In this document: piece by piece, positions 7,689 to 16,431 of the stretch
How positions within the stretch are numbered: position 1 is the first letter of the stretch
Layout of the letters: each line of letters begins with the position of its first letter
Assembly: GCA_944363525.1 (NCBI GenBank)
Contig: CALVUF010000006.1
Span: 60,070-124,069 of the forward strand
Direction: 5' to 3'
Origin: an uncultured Bacilli bacterium
GTDB lineage: Bacteria > Bacillota_I > Bacilli_A > RFN20 > CAG-826
DNA: 64,000 nucleotides
Position numbers and translations under genes: made by a program
The notes under the pieces: generated by a model
Told to the model about the DNA's origin: nothing
What the model saw: only the letters and a program-made list of their open reading frames with translations
Database searches by the model: none

Positions 7689-9302
7689 ATGACGCTGCTT
7701 CAGATCCGATTCAATCTGGGCATAAGTCTTTTCATCGATCTTGAACCCAAACCGCATCAAGCAATAGGCCGCGACTAAGAACAACAAGCAGGAGCCGACC
7801 ATCCAAATTCCCATGACGACTTTTGGCGTCGCCGCGACCCCATTGATGATGGCATCGACTTGGGCCGTCGCCTGCTCGGTGAACTCCGCTTCCTTATCCG
7901 GATCGGCCGCCACCTGGGAAGCCAGATCGTTTTGGACATCGCTAATCTGCTGGGTAACGTCATAGATCCCGGCGGTGAGGAAGGAGACGAGGATCAGCCC
8001 TTTTTGCAAAGCTGAGGAGAGTTTGGCGGTAAAAGGACGCCAAGAGGAAGCGACCGCCTCTTTCCGTTCCCCGAATTTCCATTCGTTATATTCGATGCAG
8101 TTTTGCAAATCGACTAGCAGGATCATATAGAAGATGCCCTGAGCCCCGAAGAAGAAGATCGGGGGAATATAGAGCAAAGAAAGGGTGCCGCCGAAGGCCC
8201 ATAAAAGGCCTGAGGGAGTGGCATCGTTATAGGCTAAGGGCTTATCGCCGAATAAGGGGAAGCCGATTAAGAAGAGAACTAAGTACGCGACTAAGGCGAT
8301 GAAGAAGCAGGCGGTCATCAATGTTTGACGCGAGAACCGATTAATAAGCGGCTTGAACAAGACCTGGGACAACACTGTCCCGATCGCGTACATCACGGTG
8401 AACACCAGCATGATCGCCCCGCCAGCGTTGCCCCCGTAACCAAAGCAAAGATAGAAATAATTTGAACCGAAGCTGACCACCAAGGAGGCGGCGGCGTAAT
8501 ACAAGAAGATCGAGATGACGACGATGAGCAATTGCTTGTTCTTCCCGACCATCTTGAACATATCGCCAAGCTTCGTCGATTCGCTCACCTTCTCCTGGTT
8601 CGGATCGATTTTCTTCTCTTGGCAGAAGAAGAAGATAGCCAATTGAGAGGCAAGGAAGAGCACCGAGGAAATAATGGCGATGACCCCATAGACATAATAG
8701 GAATTGGCGGCGTTGGGGATAATCGAGCAAACCCCATACATCGCGAAAGTCCCAATCGAGATAAATAGAGAAACTAGGAAAGTGATATTGTTCCGTTCTT
8801 TCTCCGCGCTCGTCATCGAGGGAACCATCGCCCAATAGGCGCAGTCATTCATGGTGAAGACGAAGTCCCAAAGGAAATAAAAGACGGCGAAGGTGGCGAC
8901 GTAGGCCCAGCCAGTGGGTTTCAGCAAGAACAAACAAAGCATGACGATGCTATTGCCGATCCCGCCGATTAAGATCCAAGGTTTGTATTTGCCGGACTTG
9001 AACCTTATCTTCTCGATGAGGACCCCCATGATCGGATCATTGAGTCCATCCCAAATAAGGCAGATGACGAAGATGATGTTAATGGCGACAATCTGTTGGG
9101 AGTAATCAGCCCCACCGGTCCCTAAGACCCCGGCATACATCATGAAGGTCAATAAGAAGGACGAGATCAGCTGATACGATCCATCGCGGAAGGCGGCGGC
9201 AATCGAAAAGATCCATTTAGTCCGCTTCGGGATGACGTCTCCTTCGTAAGTTTGGGCGAAAAAGGCGACCCCGCGCGTTTTCTTGGCATTGTCTTTGGCC
9301 AT
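7665..9302 (-). CDS. GPH-family sugar:cation symporter (MFS)
   Basis: A 545-residue transporter with about 12 membrane segments. The loop motif IWDGLNDPIMGVLIEK and the KPWILIGG segment identify the glycoside-pentoside-hexuronide:cation symporter family (MelB, UidB, XynB types). It would import a glycoside with Na+ or H+ for the adjacent GH2 enzyme. An extended periplasmic/extracellular loop of about 60 residues near the C-terminus (around 425-500) is longer than usual. The gene is convergent with the GH2 gene, with a 24-bp overlap. A LacI/CcpA-type operator lies 46 bp upstream of the start. Confidence 0.87.
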   Translation of the reverse strand: MAKDNAKKTRGVAFFAQTYEGDVIPKRTKWIFSIAAAFRDGSYQLISSFLLTFMMYAGVLGTGGADYSQQIVAINIIFVICLIWDGLNDPIMGVLIEKIRFKSGKYKPWILIGGIGNSIVMLCLFLLKPTGWAYVATFAVFYFLWDFVFTMNDCAYWAMVPSMTSAEKERNNITFLVSLFISIGTFAMYGVCSIIPNAANSYYVYGVIAIISSVLFLASQLAIFFFCQEKKIDPNQEKVSESTKLGDMFKMVGKNKQLLIVVISIFLYYAAASLVVSFGSNYFYLCFGYGGNAGGAIMLVFTVMYAIGTVLSQVLFKPLINRFSRQTLMTACFFIALVAYLVLFLIGFPLFGDKPLAYNDATPSGLLWAFGGTLSLLYIPPIFFFGAQGIFYMILLVDLQNCIEYNEWKFGERKEAVASSWRPFTAKLSSALQKGLILVSFLTAGIYDVTQQISDVQNDLASQVAADPDKEAEFTEQATAQVDAIINGVAATPKVVMGIWMVGSCLLFLVAAYCLMRFGFKIDEKTYAQIESDLKQRHSADVQAD

Positions 9303-9347
9303 GGTTATGCTCCTATTCGGGAAAATTATAGGCTCACCATCTTCAAA

Positions 9348-9361
9348 GTAAAGCGCTTACA
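9348..9361 (-). promoter_or_regulatory. cre/LacI-family operator upstream of the symporter gene
   Basis: The minus strand reads TGTAAGCGCTTTAC, with the palindromic core AAGCGCTT and 12 of 14 positions fitting the cre consensus TGWAANCGNTNWCA. Its location between the divergent symporter and permease genes suggests carbon-catabolite or substrate-specific repression. No LacI-type gene is present in the window, so CcpA encoded elsewhere is the simplest reading. Confidence 0.65.
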
Positions 9362-9402
9362 TCACCCGCACCCACGTGAGCGCGCCTATAATCCGCTTCG
9401 TT

Positions 9403-10713
9403 ATGATCGCTGGGTTAACGGTATCGATAATCTCGTGCCTAGGGATGGCCCTCTCGGCCATCTTCCTTCCAGAAGTGAAGTTTAGCAAGCGCATCCACTT
9501 CACCCTCTATTGCTTCTTCCCCCTGATTGGAGCCATCATCTTGCTCGCTTTCGGCTTAGTGGACGGAAAAGCGGTTTTGGATGTTTTAACCAGCAATTTG
9601 CCAGTGAACCCCTTGCAAATCCTCGTTCTTTTCTTCTCAATGGTATTCATTTCCCTTTTGCTAGATGAGGAAGGTTTTTTCGCTTATCTAGCGAACTTGG
9701 CTTTACGGAAAGCCGGGGAAAAGCAAATCGGCCTCTTCAGTATCCTTTTTGTCTTCGTCTCGATCCTGACCGTCTTCACCTCCAATGACATCATCGTCTT
9801 AACCTTCACCCCGTTCTTATTAGGCTTCTGCAAGAACGCCCGTATCAACCCGATCCCTTATCTACTTGGCGAGTTTATCGCTGCCAACACTTTCTCAGCC
9901 CTTTTGCCGGTTGGGAACCCGACCAATATCTACCTAACCTCAGCCCTAGGTATCTCCTTCTTTGATTATTTAGCCTATATGGCCTTGCCTTCTTTGGCCT
10001 CGGGGCTTATCGCCTATCTCGCCCTCTTATTGCTTTTCCATAAGCCGCTTAGTAAGCAAATGAAGAAAGCCGATATCCCTGATAGTCAGCTCGCCGATAA
10101 GCCGACGGTCTTCTTCGCCCTGTTTTGCCTCTTCTTCTGCATCGTCTGCTGCGCCCTCTCTTCCTTCTTTGCTATCCCTTCTTACCTTTGCTGCTTAGCC
10201 GGGGCTTTGGCCTTATTCCTCTTTGCCCTTATCCGTGGGGCCTTCGTCAAGCGGACCGCTATCCCTTTTAAAACCATCAAGCGGCTCCCTTTCTCTCTCC
10301 TCCCGTTGCTATTAGGAATGTTCGTCATCGTCTTGGCCTTGCGGGAATATGGCATCACCAAAACCATCGGGGAATTCCTGTCCGGCCCGGGTTCGATCTG
10401 GGGCTATGGGTATAGTTCCTTGGTGACCGCAAATTTGGTCAATAACATCCCGATGTCGGTCCTCTTCGAAGAGGTTTTCGCCGACGTCGGCTCCTACGCC
10501 TTATCCGATGTCTTGGCCGTCGCCCTTTCCTCGAATGTGGCGGCGTATCTTACTCCGCTGGGCGCCTTAGCAGGCTTAATGTTCCTCCGGGTCGTCCATG
10601 AAGGGAAAGTCGATTTGAGTTTCGCTAAGTTCTCGGCCTATGGCTGCTTAATCGCCATCTTGGCCTTGACCGCTGGGCTCGGGGTCATCAGCATCCAAAG
10701 TCTACTCTTGTAA
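9403..10713 (+). CDS. ArsB/NhaD (SLC13-like) ion permease
   Basis: An approximately 436-residue membrane protein with 10-12 hydrophobic segments. The segments FTSNDIIVLTFTPFLL and EFIAANTFSALLPVGNPTN carry the paired re-entrant helix signature (NP-T) of the ArsB/NhaD/CitM ion transporter superfamily. Anion (arsenite, dicarboxylate) or Na+/H+ exchange cannot be separated from sequence alone. Start choice: an upstream GTG at 9376 would add nine residues, but a TATAAT at 9387-9392 sits between the two candidates and no Shine-Dalgarno is seen, so the ATG at 9403 with a very short leader is preferred. No arsR or arsA gene is adjacent. Confidence 0.75.
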   Translation: MIAGLTVSIISCLGMALSAIFLPEVKFSKRIHFTLYCFFPLIGAIILLAFGLVDGKAVLDVLTSNLPVNPLQILVLFFSMVFISLLLDEEGFFAYLANLALRKAGEKQIGLFSILFVFVSILTVFTSNDIIVLTFTPFLLGFCKNARINPIPYLLGEFIAANTFSALLPVGNPTNIYLTSALGISFFDYLAYMALPSLASGLIAYLALLLLFHKPLSKQMKKADIPDSQLADKPTVFFALFCLFFCIVCCALSSFFAIPSYLCCLAGALALFLFALIRGAFVKRTAIPFKTIKRLPFSLLPLLLGMFVIVLALREYGITKTIGEFLSGPGSIWGYGYSSLVTANLVNNIPMSVLFEEVFADVGSYALSDVLAVALSSNVAAYLTPLGALAGLMFLRVVHEGKVDLSFAKFSAYGCLIAILALTAGLGVISIQSLLL

Positions 10714-10936
10714 GCATTAGGCAAAAACCTTGCAAATATACTGCAAACCCTGCAAACCAAACCTTTTATACGCAAAATTCCTTGTTGTTTTCAATTCATA
10801 TATAAAGAACGATTAGAGTTATATTCCCTTCCAAGCTGCCCCTGGTACTGTGTTAGAGCCGAACCCAATATCATTTATTTATATGCATATTCCATTTTGC
10901 ATATACATAAGGCCATATATTATATAAAATTAACCC
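10714..10936. promoter_or_regulatory. AT-rich intergenic region with promoter of the phosphoesterase gene
   Basis: The left part has TGCAAA three times within about 25 bp (10731-10755). The right part is strongly AT-rich, with the inverted repeat ATATGCA/TGCATAT (10881-10887/10898-10904). A TATAAA box (10923-10928) ends 8 nt before the ATG at 10937, and no Shine-Dalgarno is present. No reading frame is supported. Confidence 0.45.
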
Positions 10937-11758
10937 ATGAGCAAATCGCCTAAAATTACCACCCACTTTACCTTTTCCGACCCCCACGCTTGCCTTCAAC
11001 CGGTTCTGGAAGGATTAAAGGAGGCCGGCTTCGATCCTAGCAATCTAAACCACTGCCTTATCATCGCCGGCGATCTTTTCGATCGGGGACCCGAACCTTA
11101 TGAGTTATACCAATACGTCCAAAGCCTACCTCAGGTCATCTTAGTCAAAGGCAATCACGAAGACTGCCTGCTCGATATGCTTAGGCGCGGCTATCCCAAA
11201 AACTACGATTTCCAAAACAAAACGATCCTGACCCTTTTCCAACTGGCGGGATCGACTTATGAGGAAGCTTATAACCTCGCCTTAAGGATGCCCCGATATG
11301 GGTCCGCGCCCAGCGACCGCGATAAAGCGTTAAAGTTATTCGACGAGGCGGCCAATAACCCCCGAGTTCAAGAAGTCGTCGCTTGGATAAAAGAGAAGTT
11401 CGTTAATTATTTTGAGACGCCCCACCACGTCATTATCCATTCAAGTATCCCTTTAATCCCCAATTGGCGGAATGGCGATGAGGCCTCCTGGTACCAAGCC
11501 CGTTGGTGCAACCCAATTGAAGAATATCGCCATAACGTCTATCGCCCCATTTGGGCCGAGCATAAGAAAGTGGCCATCGGTCACTTCCACACCCACCTGC
11601 TTTTTGATTACCTTGACCCCTATCATCACCTCGATAATCATCCGCGAGAAAATACCTCTTACGATGTCTCGCCCTTATTCGACAATGGTTCCTTGGTTGG
11701 CCTTGACGCCTGCACCATCCTCTCGAAGCGGATCAACGTCTACCAGTTCGAAGAATAA
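10937..11758 (+). CDS. Metallophosphoesterase (PPP/calcineurin-like)
   Basis: A 273-residue cytoplasmic phosphoesterase with the di-metal motifs of the superfamily: D-x-H in SDPHA (about 15-19), GDLFDRGPE (about 48-56), GNHE (near 75), and later histidines in HSS and GHFHTH. The GDxxDRG plus GNHE set matches Ser/Thr or diadenosine-tetraphosphate type phosphatases (PPP family). The substrate is unknown. It is monocistronic between the permease and the convergent hydrogenase operon, and appears to have a near-leaderless promoter. Confidence 0.82.
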   Translation: MSKSPKITTHFTFSDPHACLQPVLEGLKEAGFDPSNLNHCLIIAGDLFDRGPEPYELYQYVQSLPQVILVKGNHEDCLLDMLRRGYPKNYDFQNKTILTLFQLAGSTYEEAYNLALRMPRYGSAPSDRDKALKLFDEAANNPRVQEVVAWIKEKFVNYFETPHHVIIHSSIPLIPNWRNGDEASWYQARWCNPIEEYRHNVYRPIWAEHKKVAIGHFHTHLLFDYLDPYHHLDNHPRENTSYDVSPLFDNGSLVGLDACTILSKRINVYQFEE

Positions 11759-11763
11759 GAAAA

Positions 11764-11785
11764 GGACGGCCGTTGCCAGCCGCCC
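11764..11785 (-). terminator. Terminator of the redox/hydrogenase operon
   Basis: On the minus strand a 7-bp stem GGGCGGC/GCCGTCC with one G-U pair is followed by TTTTCTTATT. It lies 16 bp after the hydrogenase stop codon. The metallophosphoesterase gene converges on it from the other side. Confidence 0.7.
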
Positions 11786-11800
11786 TATCGTTATTGATCG

Positions 11801-13255
11801 TTACTTCGTCGAGGCGATCTTCGGATCGGCCATGACGGTATTGACCGCGCCAAGCATCGTCGTTTCCTTCGACTCGTGGCCGTACTTATCGACCGAAGCC
11901 GCATCGCGGACTTCGTGGGTTAAGCAGCAGGGGCCGCCGATGCACCCGCCCGGGCACGCCATCCCTTCGATGAAGTTGCCAGGCAAGACGCCGCGTTTAG
12001 CCTGCATTAGGGCGGCTTTGCATTGGTCTAAGCCCGAGCAAGCGACCGGCTTGACCTCGAAGTCGATATTCTGTTCCTTCAACGCCTGCTTGACCGCATC
12101 GGAGAGACCGCCGCTGCGGGCGAAGATCCGGCCAAAGTAGGAGGCGTTATCGAGCGGCTTCTCTTCAAGCGAAGGCAAATCGATACCTCTAGCATCGATA
12201 AGAGCCTGCAATTCTTCGAAAGTGATGACGCAGTCGACGAAGGGGGCGCTGTCGGGCCGGGTGACCTCCATCTTTTTGGCGATACAAGGACCGACGAAGA
12301 CGGTTTTGGCACTCGGGTCGATCTGCTTGATGTATTTGGCGATGGCCGCCATCGGGGAGAGGTTGTTGGAGACTTTCTCGGCGAGTTCCGGGAAAGCGGT
12401 CTTGACGTAACGGACGAAAGCCGGGCAGCAGGAGGAGGTGCAGAACCCTTCTTCCGACAGATCTTTGGCCTCGTTAAGGGCGACCATATCGGCCCCTAAG
12501 GCGGCTTCGATGACATCGGTGAAGCCTAAGGCTTTGATGCCAGTGATGACCTGACCTAATTTAGCGTAATGGAATTGGCTGGAAATCGAAGGTGCGACGA
12601 TCATATAGGCTTTGTAATTCTTCCCGCCTTCAGCCCCTTTGATGATATCGATGCACTGGGTAATGTAGCTCTTATCCATGATGGCCCCGAATGGGCAGGC
12701 ATAGGAGCATTGCCCGCACCGGGTGCACTTTTCTTCATCGATCTCGGTGATCCCATCCGCCCGGGCGTGAATGGCCCCGATCTTGCAGCTGGCTTCGCAA
12801 GGGCGCCGCCGATTGATGATGGCGCCGAATTGGCACGCCTTCATGCAAAGGCCGCAGTTGACGCACTTATCTTTGTTGATATGGGCCCTTAGATCATCGC
12901 CGAAAGTAATGCAATTCAGCCGGCAAGCCTGGGCGCAGCGATGGGCAAGACACCCCCGGCAGTCGCTAGTGACGGTGATGCCGCCGAAGGGGCATTCATC
13001 GCAGGCGGCTTCGATGACTTCGAGGAGGTTCGGGTTGTTCTTATCCCCGCCTAAAGCCAGTTTAACCCGGTCAGCGGCGATGGCCCGTTCCTTATAGACG
13101 CAGCAACGCATGCTGGCCTTCGGGCCGGGGGCGATGACCTTGGGGATATCGTTGATCTTCTCGTTCAAGGTCCCGTCCCAATAGTCTTTGGCGACTTCTT
13201 TCAAGACGCGGTATTTGAGCTGTTGGACGAGGGTGTCGAATTTTGCTACGGCCAT
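11801..13255 (-). CDS. [FeFe]-hydrogenase, ferredoxin-type monomeric (group B-like)
   Basis: A 484-residue H2-forming or H2-oxidising enzyme. The N-terminal half carries four cysteine clusters for Fe-S centres, including CVNCGLCMKAC and CTRCGQCSYACPFGA. H-cluster motifs are L1 TSSCCPAF, L2 VFVGPCIAKKME and L3 EGMACPGGCIGG. The spacing and the GPC form of L2 fit the ferredoxin-dependent group B rather than trimeric bifurcating enzymes. It is the last gene of the rex operon, 11 bp after the phosphatase gene, with AAGGAGAG upstream. The maturation genes hydEFG are not in the window. It would dispose of electrons from reduced ferredoxin as H2. Confidence 0.9.
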   Translation of the reverse strand: MAVAKFDTLVQQLKYRVLKEVAKDYWDGTLNEKINDIPKVIAPGPKASMRCCVYKERAIAADRVKLALGGDKNNPNLLEVIEAACDECPFGGITVTSDCRGCLAHRCAQACRLNCITFGDDLRAHINKDKCVNCGLCMKACQFGAIINRRRPCEASCKIGAIHARADGITEIDEEKCTRCGQCSYACPFGAIMDKSYITQCIDIIKGAEGGKNYKAYMIVAPSISSQFHYAKLGQVITGIKALGFTDVIEAALGADMVALNEAKDLSEEGFCTSSCCPAFVRYVKTAFPELAEKVSNNLSPMAAIAKYIKQIDPSAKTVFVGPCIAKKMEVTRPDSAPFVDCVITFEELQALIDARGIDLPSLEEKPLDNASYFGRIFARSGGLSDAVKQALKEQNIDFEVKPVACSGLDQCKAALMQAKRGVLPGNFIEGMACPGGCIGGPCCLTHEVRDAASVDKYGHESKETTMLGAVNTVMADPKIASTK

Positions 13256-13266
13256 GTGTTCTCTCC

Positions 13267-14454
13267 TTAGAAATAAGTGACGTTGATGTGTTTGCCCATG
13301 TTCTTCAGTTCCTGGGCGAGGTTATCGATGATCTGCATCTTCATCTTGATGTCGATGTGGTACTCCGGATCCTGGTGGGCCGGGTTGACGGCGCAGCCGA
13401 CGTAGAAGGTGATGTCGGTCGCCTCCTCAAAGAGCATTTTGGCGATTTGGCTCGCCCCATCCTGGCGGAAACTCCAGTCGAAGTAGGCTTTGTTCTGTCC
13501 TTGATAATCACGAGACAAGGACACAACCTTATTGAGGGTGATGATGCCTTCGGTCGCGAGGTCGACCCCTTTGATATAGGAGATCGGCGGGACTTCCGGA
13601 TCAAGGTAATCAAGCGACCCTTCGATTGAAGAGCCTAGATACCGGGCGGCGATCTTGCAGGTCGTGCCGCCACTGACGATATGGGGGCCTTCGAGGCTGA
13701 AGAAGGAAGACAAGACCTTTTCGTCGTCGCTAGGATTAGTCGGCGGCCCGACCATCAGGTTGCATTTCTTCCTTTCCCGGCGGCGGACCGCTAAAGCGGT
13801 CGTGTCGTCCCCCGGGCGACGATTATACAATAAGTCGCAGTGGTCGACTAATAAAGTCGCGATGTTTTTCGCCGAAATCGAGGGATCGAAGAGCCCTTCG
13901 AGGTAAGCGGATATCTCTTCTCTAGTCCAGCCGAAGTTCAAGGTCTCCCCGACCCCGGCGTAGACCGCCCCATCGCTGAACATCACCAAACAGTCATTGA
14001 CGTCGAAATAGCACTTGGCTTTCTTGATCAATTTCCCTTCGACGGTCAAGGTCTCGTAATTGAGCTTCTTCTCTTTCCCACCCCGGAGGAAGACCGGCTC
14101 GGGGTTATCGAAGTTATAGATATAGCCGGTGTAATCCTTCTCGATCCGGCAGACGGTGAAGGTCGAATAGGCGACGTTGCCCCGGTCTCTGGCGATCGGC
14201 AAGGTCTTGACTAAGGTCTCGACCCCATCTTCGATCGATAATCCGGCTTCGGCCATCCGCGAGAGCATGGCGCTGGTCAAAGTCGAAAGGATCGAGGCCA
14301 CGACCCCGGAGCCGAGCCCATCAGCTAAAACCAAGGTGGTTGAGCCGTCAGAGGCGTCACTCACGATCTGGACGTGGTCGCCACAAAGCTCCTCCCCCTT
14401 GTGGTTGACCGAAAGGTAGCCGGATTCAAGTTCAGTGAAATCACTTCTTTCCAT
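13267..14454 (-). CDS. SpoIIE/PP2C-like serine/threonine phosphatase of the H2-sensing module
   Basis: A 395-residue protein. The first ~225 residues form a PPM-type phosphatase with metal-binding aspartates in VLADGLGSG (about 42-50), FSDGAVYAG and GDDTTALAV. The remaining 170 residues form a separate domain of unknown fold (VSGGTTCKIAARYLG onward). Phosphatases of this type sit beside HydS-type hydrogenases in several Firmicutes and are thought to relay the H2 signal by dephosphorylating a target protein. Its start overlaps the hydS 3' end by 14 bp, so the two are translationally coupled. The target protein is unknown. Confidence 0.8.
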   Translation of the reverse strand: MERSDFTELESGYLSVNHKGEELCGDHVQIVSDASDGSTTLVLADGLGSGVVASILSTLTSAMLSRMAEAGLSIEDGVETLVKTLPIARDRGNVAYSTFTVCRIEKDYTGYIYNFDNPEPVFLRGGKEKKLNYETLTVEGKLIKKAKCYFDVNDCLVMFSDGAVYAGVGETLNFGWTREEISAYLEGLFDPSISAKNIATLLVDHCDLLYNRRPGDDTTALAVRRRERKKCNLMVGPPTNPSDDEKVLSSFFSLEGPHIVSGGTTCKIAARYLGSSIEGSLDYLDPEVPPISYIKGVDLATEGIITLNKVVSLSRDYQGQNKAYFDWSFRQDGASQIAKMLFEEATDITFYVGCAVNPAHQDPEYHIDIKMKMQIIDNLAQELKNMGKHINVTYF

Positions 14455-16117
14455 GGTCGGGATCGATGGTCCTTTGCAGGTTAGTCAGGGCGATCTTGGT
14501 GTTCGCGGCCGATTCACCTAAGAGTTGGGCGATCTCTTGAACCGCCCGCATGTTCTTCTCGATGACGTCTTTGGTGATCTCCGCCGTCGCTTTGGCATCA
14601 TGGACCTGCTTCTCATGCTCGAGATGGGTTTGGGTCCGGTCGCGGACGGTGCCGATGATGATGTGATATTTCTCGTCGTGGACTAAAGAAAGTTCGACGT
14701 AGAGATCGTATTTCTCTAAGTGGATATGTTTGTTTCTGATCGGTTCCCCGGCTAAGCAAAGAGCGAAGTAGCTTAAGTCGATGAAGTTCTCGACGCTTTG
14801 GCCGATGGCTTCCGACGGCGAGACTTTAAGTAAGCTGGCCAAGGCCGGATTGATAAGTTGAACGGTGAAATCGTCATTGACGACGATGATGCCATTCGGG
14901 GTATTCTCGACGATGTCATTGCCGAAGCTGCTGGCTTTCTCGCTTAAATAAGGCAAGCACATCTCCAACGAGGCCTTGCCGTCGAGGACCGCTTTCGCCT
15001 TATCGCGGCAAGTCGGGTAACCGCAGGAGGCGCAGTTGAGCTCATCCTTCTTGTCATACTTTCCGATGGCGTGAAGAATATTCTCGATGGCGGCATCGCT
15101 ATAAACGTGCTTCTTCTCTTCGGCGGGATGGAATTCCTTACCGAGTTTCCCTTTTTCCGTCACCGCGAAATCCTCTTTTCCGGCCGAATGACGGGTCTTG
15201 ACTAAGGAAAGGACGGCGCTTTCTTTTTTTCGTCTTATCGCCGGCCCATTGAGGCAGGATCCGCGGCAAGCACTTAATTCGATGAAGGCGTGATGGATCT
15301 CGCCCCGTTCGATGGCTTCGATCGCCGCTTGGCAATCCTCCATCCCCGAGAAGGCTAAATAATCATAGCCATCGGAGTTTTTCTCCATGGTGGCCAGGAC
15401 CCCGCCTTCGCTCGGGAATAATCTGGCTTTCGATTGGGCTGGGGTTTCGACCTCCGCCTCTTCGACCTTGATGCCTTTTTCTTCGAGCAGGTCCTCAAGT
15501 TCAAGGAAAGTGAGAGCCAAATCGTCATAGCCCGGATACTTATCGACCTCATCTTTTTTGGCGATGCAAGGGCCTAAAAAGATGACGGTGCAGCCTGGAT
15601 GCTCTTCTTTTAAATGCTGGGCGTGGGCTTGCATTGGCGATAAAACGGGGGCTAAGCACTTGGTCAAAGACGGATGGTGTTTCTCAATCAAGGTATTGAT
15701 CGAGTGGCAGCAGGTCGAGATGATGATGTCCATCTCGTTCTGCTCGCATAATTTATCGTATTCCCGTTTGACGATGGTCGCCCCGACCGCCGTCTCCTCA
15801 ACCCCGGCAAAGCCCAGCTCAAGCAAGGCTTTCTTCACCTTGGGGAAGTTGGAATTAGGGAATTCGGATAAATAGGACGGAGCCAAGGAAGCATAGCAAT
15901 TACCTCTAGAGAGCAATTGCTTCGCTTTCTCTTTATCGTCGCGGATGGCTTTGGCCCCTTGAGGGCAGACGACATAGCAAGTCCCGCAGAGGACGCATTC
16001 GCCGGTGATGATGCGGGCTTGCCCATCCTTAAAGGAAATGGATTTGGTTGGGCAATGCCGGATGCATTTGTAGCAGCTGCGGCAATCGTTTTCCCGGGTA
16101 TAAAGCGGCGCGATCAT
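14441..16117 (-). CDS. hydS: HydS-like sensory [FeFe]-hydrogenase with PAS domain (group C)
   Basis: A 558-residue protein. Two 4Fe-4S motifs open it (CRSCYKCIRHCP and CVLCGTCYVVCP, about 12-52). The H-cluster domain has altered motifs: L1 STCCHS, L2 LGPCIAKKDE, L3 ACRGSCLNG. Next comes a CASCGYPTCRDKA Fe-S element (near 373-385), a PAS domain (about 415-510) and a coiled tail. The lost residues around the proton path and the PAS domain fit low-activity, H2-sensing HydS proteins. A clear AGGAGGAG precedes the ATG. With the coupled phosphatase it probably reports H2 level to control the operon or its products. Confidence 0.85.
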   Translation of the reverse strand: MIAPLYTRENDCRSCYKCIRHCPTKSISFKDGQARIITGECVLCGTCYVVCPQGAKAIRDDKEKAKQLLSRGNCYASLAPSYLSEFPNSNFPKVKKALLELGFAGVEETAVGATIVKREYDKLCEQNEMDIIISTCCHSINTLIEKHHPSLTKCLAPVLSPMQAHAQHLKEEHPGCTVIFLGPCIAKKDEVDKYPGYDDLALTFLELEDLLEEKGIKVEEAEVETPAQSKARLFPSEGGVLATMEKNSDGYDYLAFSGMEDCQAAIEAIERGEIHHAFIELSACRGSCLNGPAIRRKKESAVLSLVKTRHSAGKEDFAVTEKGKLGKEFHPAEEKKHVYSDAAIENILHAIGKYDKKDELNCASCGYPTCRDKAKAVLDGKASLEMCLPYLSEKASSFGNDIVENTPNGIIVVNDDFTVQLINPALASLLKVSPSEAIGQSVENFIDLSYFALCLAGEPIRNKHIHLEKYDLYVELSLVHDEKYHIIIGTVRDRTQTHLEHEKQVHDAKATAEITKDVIEKNMRAVQEIAQLLGESAANTKIALTNLQRTIDPDHGKK

Positions 16118-16140
16118 AGTCTCCTCCTAAAATGTGAAAC

Positions 16141-16166
16141 AGGGGGCCCCATTTAAGAGGCCCCCT
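16141..16166. promoter_or_regulatory. Intra-operon hairpin between ferredoxin-like gene and hydS
   Basis: A perfect 8-bp stem AGGGGGCC/GGCCCCCT with a 10-nt loop in the only sizeable gap (55 bp) inside the operon. On the transcribed (minus) strand it is followed by only a weak T-rich stretch, so it may be a partial terminator or an mRNA-processing/stability element that separates adhE expression from hydS-hydrogenase expression. Confidence 0.5.
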
Positions 16167-16172
16167 AATAGG

Positions 16173-16430
16173 CTATTTGGTCAAAGGCAAGATTTCCTCT
16201 TCGAAAAGCGAAGCGATTTTCTCCGGGGTGAGCCCGGGGATGATCTTGTCGTTGACCTTGACGGTGACCCCGTCATGTCCGCATTGGCCAAAGCAGAAGG
16301 CCGCTTTGAGCTCGACTTTGTCTTGCAGGTGGAGACGGGAAATCTCGTTCCGGGCCTGCTCGATGACGTCGCGCGAGCCCTTGAGGTGGCAAGAGCTCCC
16401 GACGCAGATCGAAACTTCGACTTTTTCCAT
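16173..16430 (-). CDS. Thioredoxin-like [2Fe-2S] ferredoxin (NuoE/HydC C-terminal type)
   Basis: An 85-residue single-domain protein with the four-cysteine pattern CVGSSC...CFGQC of thioredoxin-fold 2Fe-2S proteins (the C-terminal half of NuoE/HndA). It is short for NuoE, lacking the N-terminal helical domain. It follows adhE after 1 bp. It is probably an electron carrier or a subunit for one of the operon's hydrogenases; which one cannot be told from sequence. Confidence 0.82.
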   Translation of the reverse strand: MEKVEVSICVGSSCHLKGSRDVIEQARNEISRLHLQDKVELKAAFCFGQCGHDGVTVKVNDKIIPGLTPEKIASLFEEEILPLTK

Positions 16431-16431
16431 C

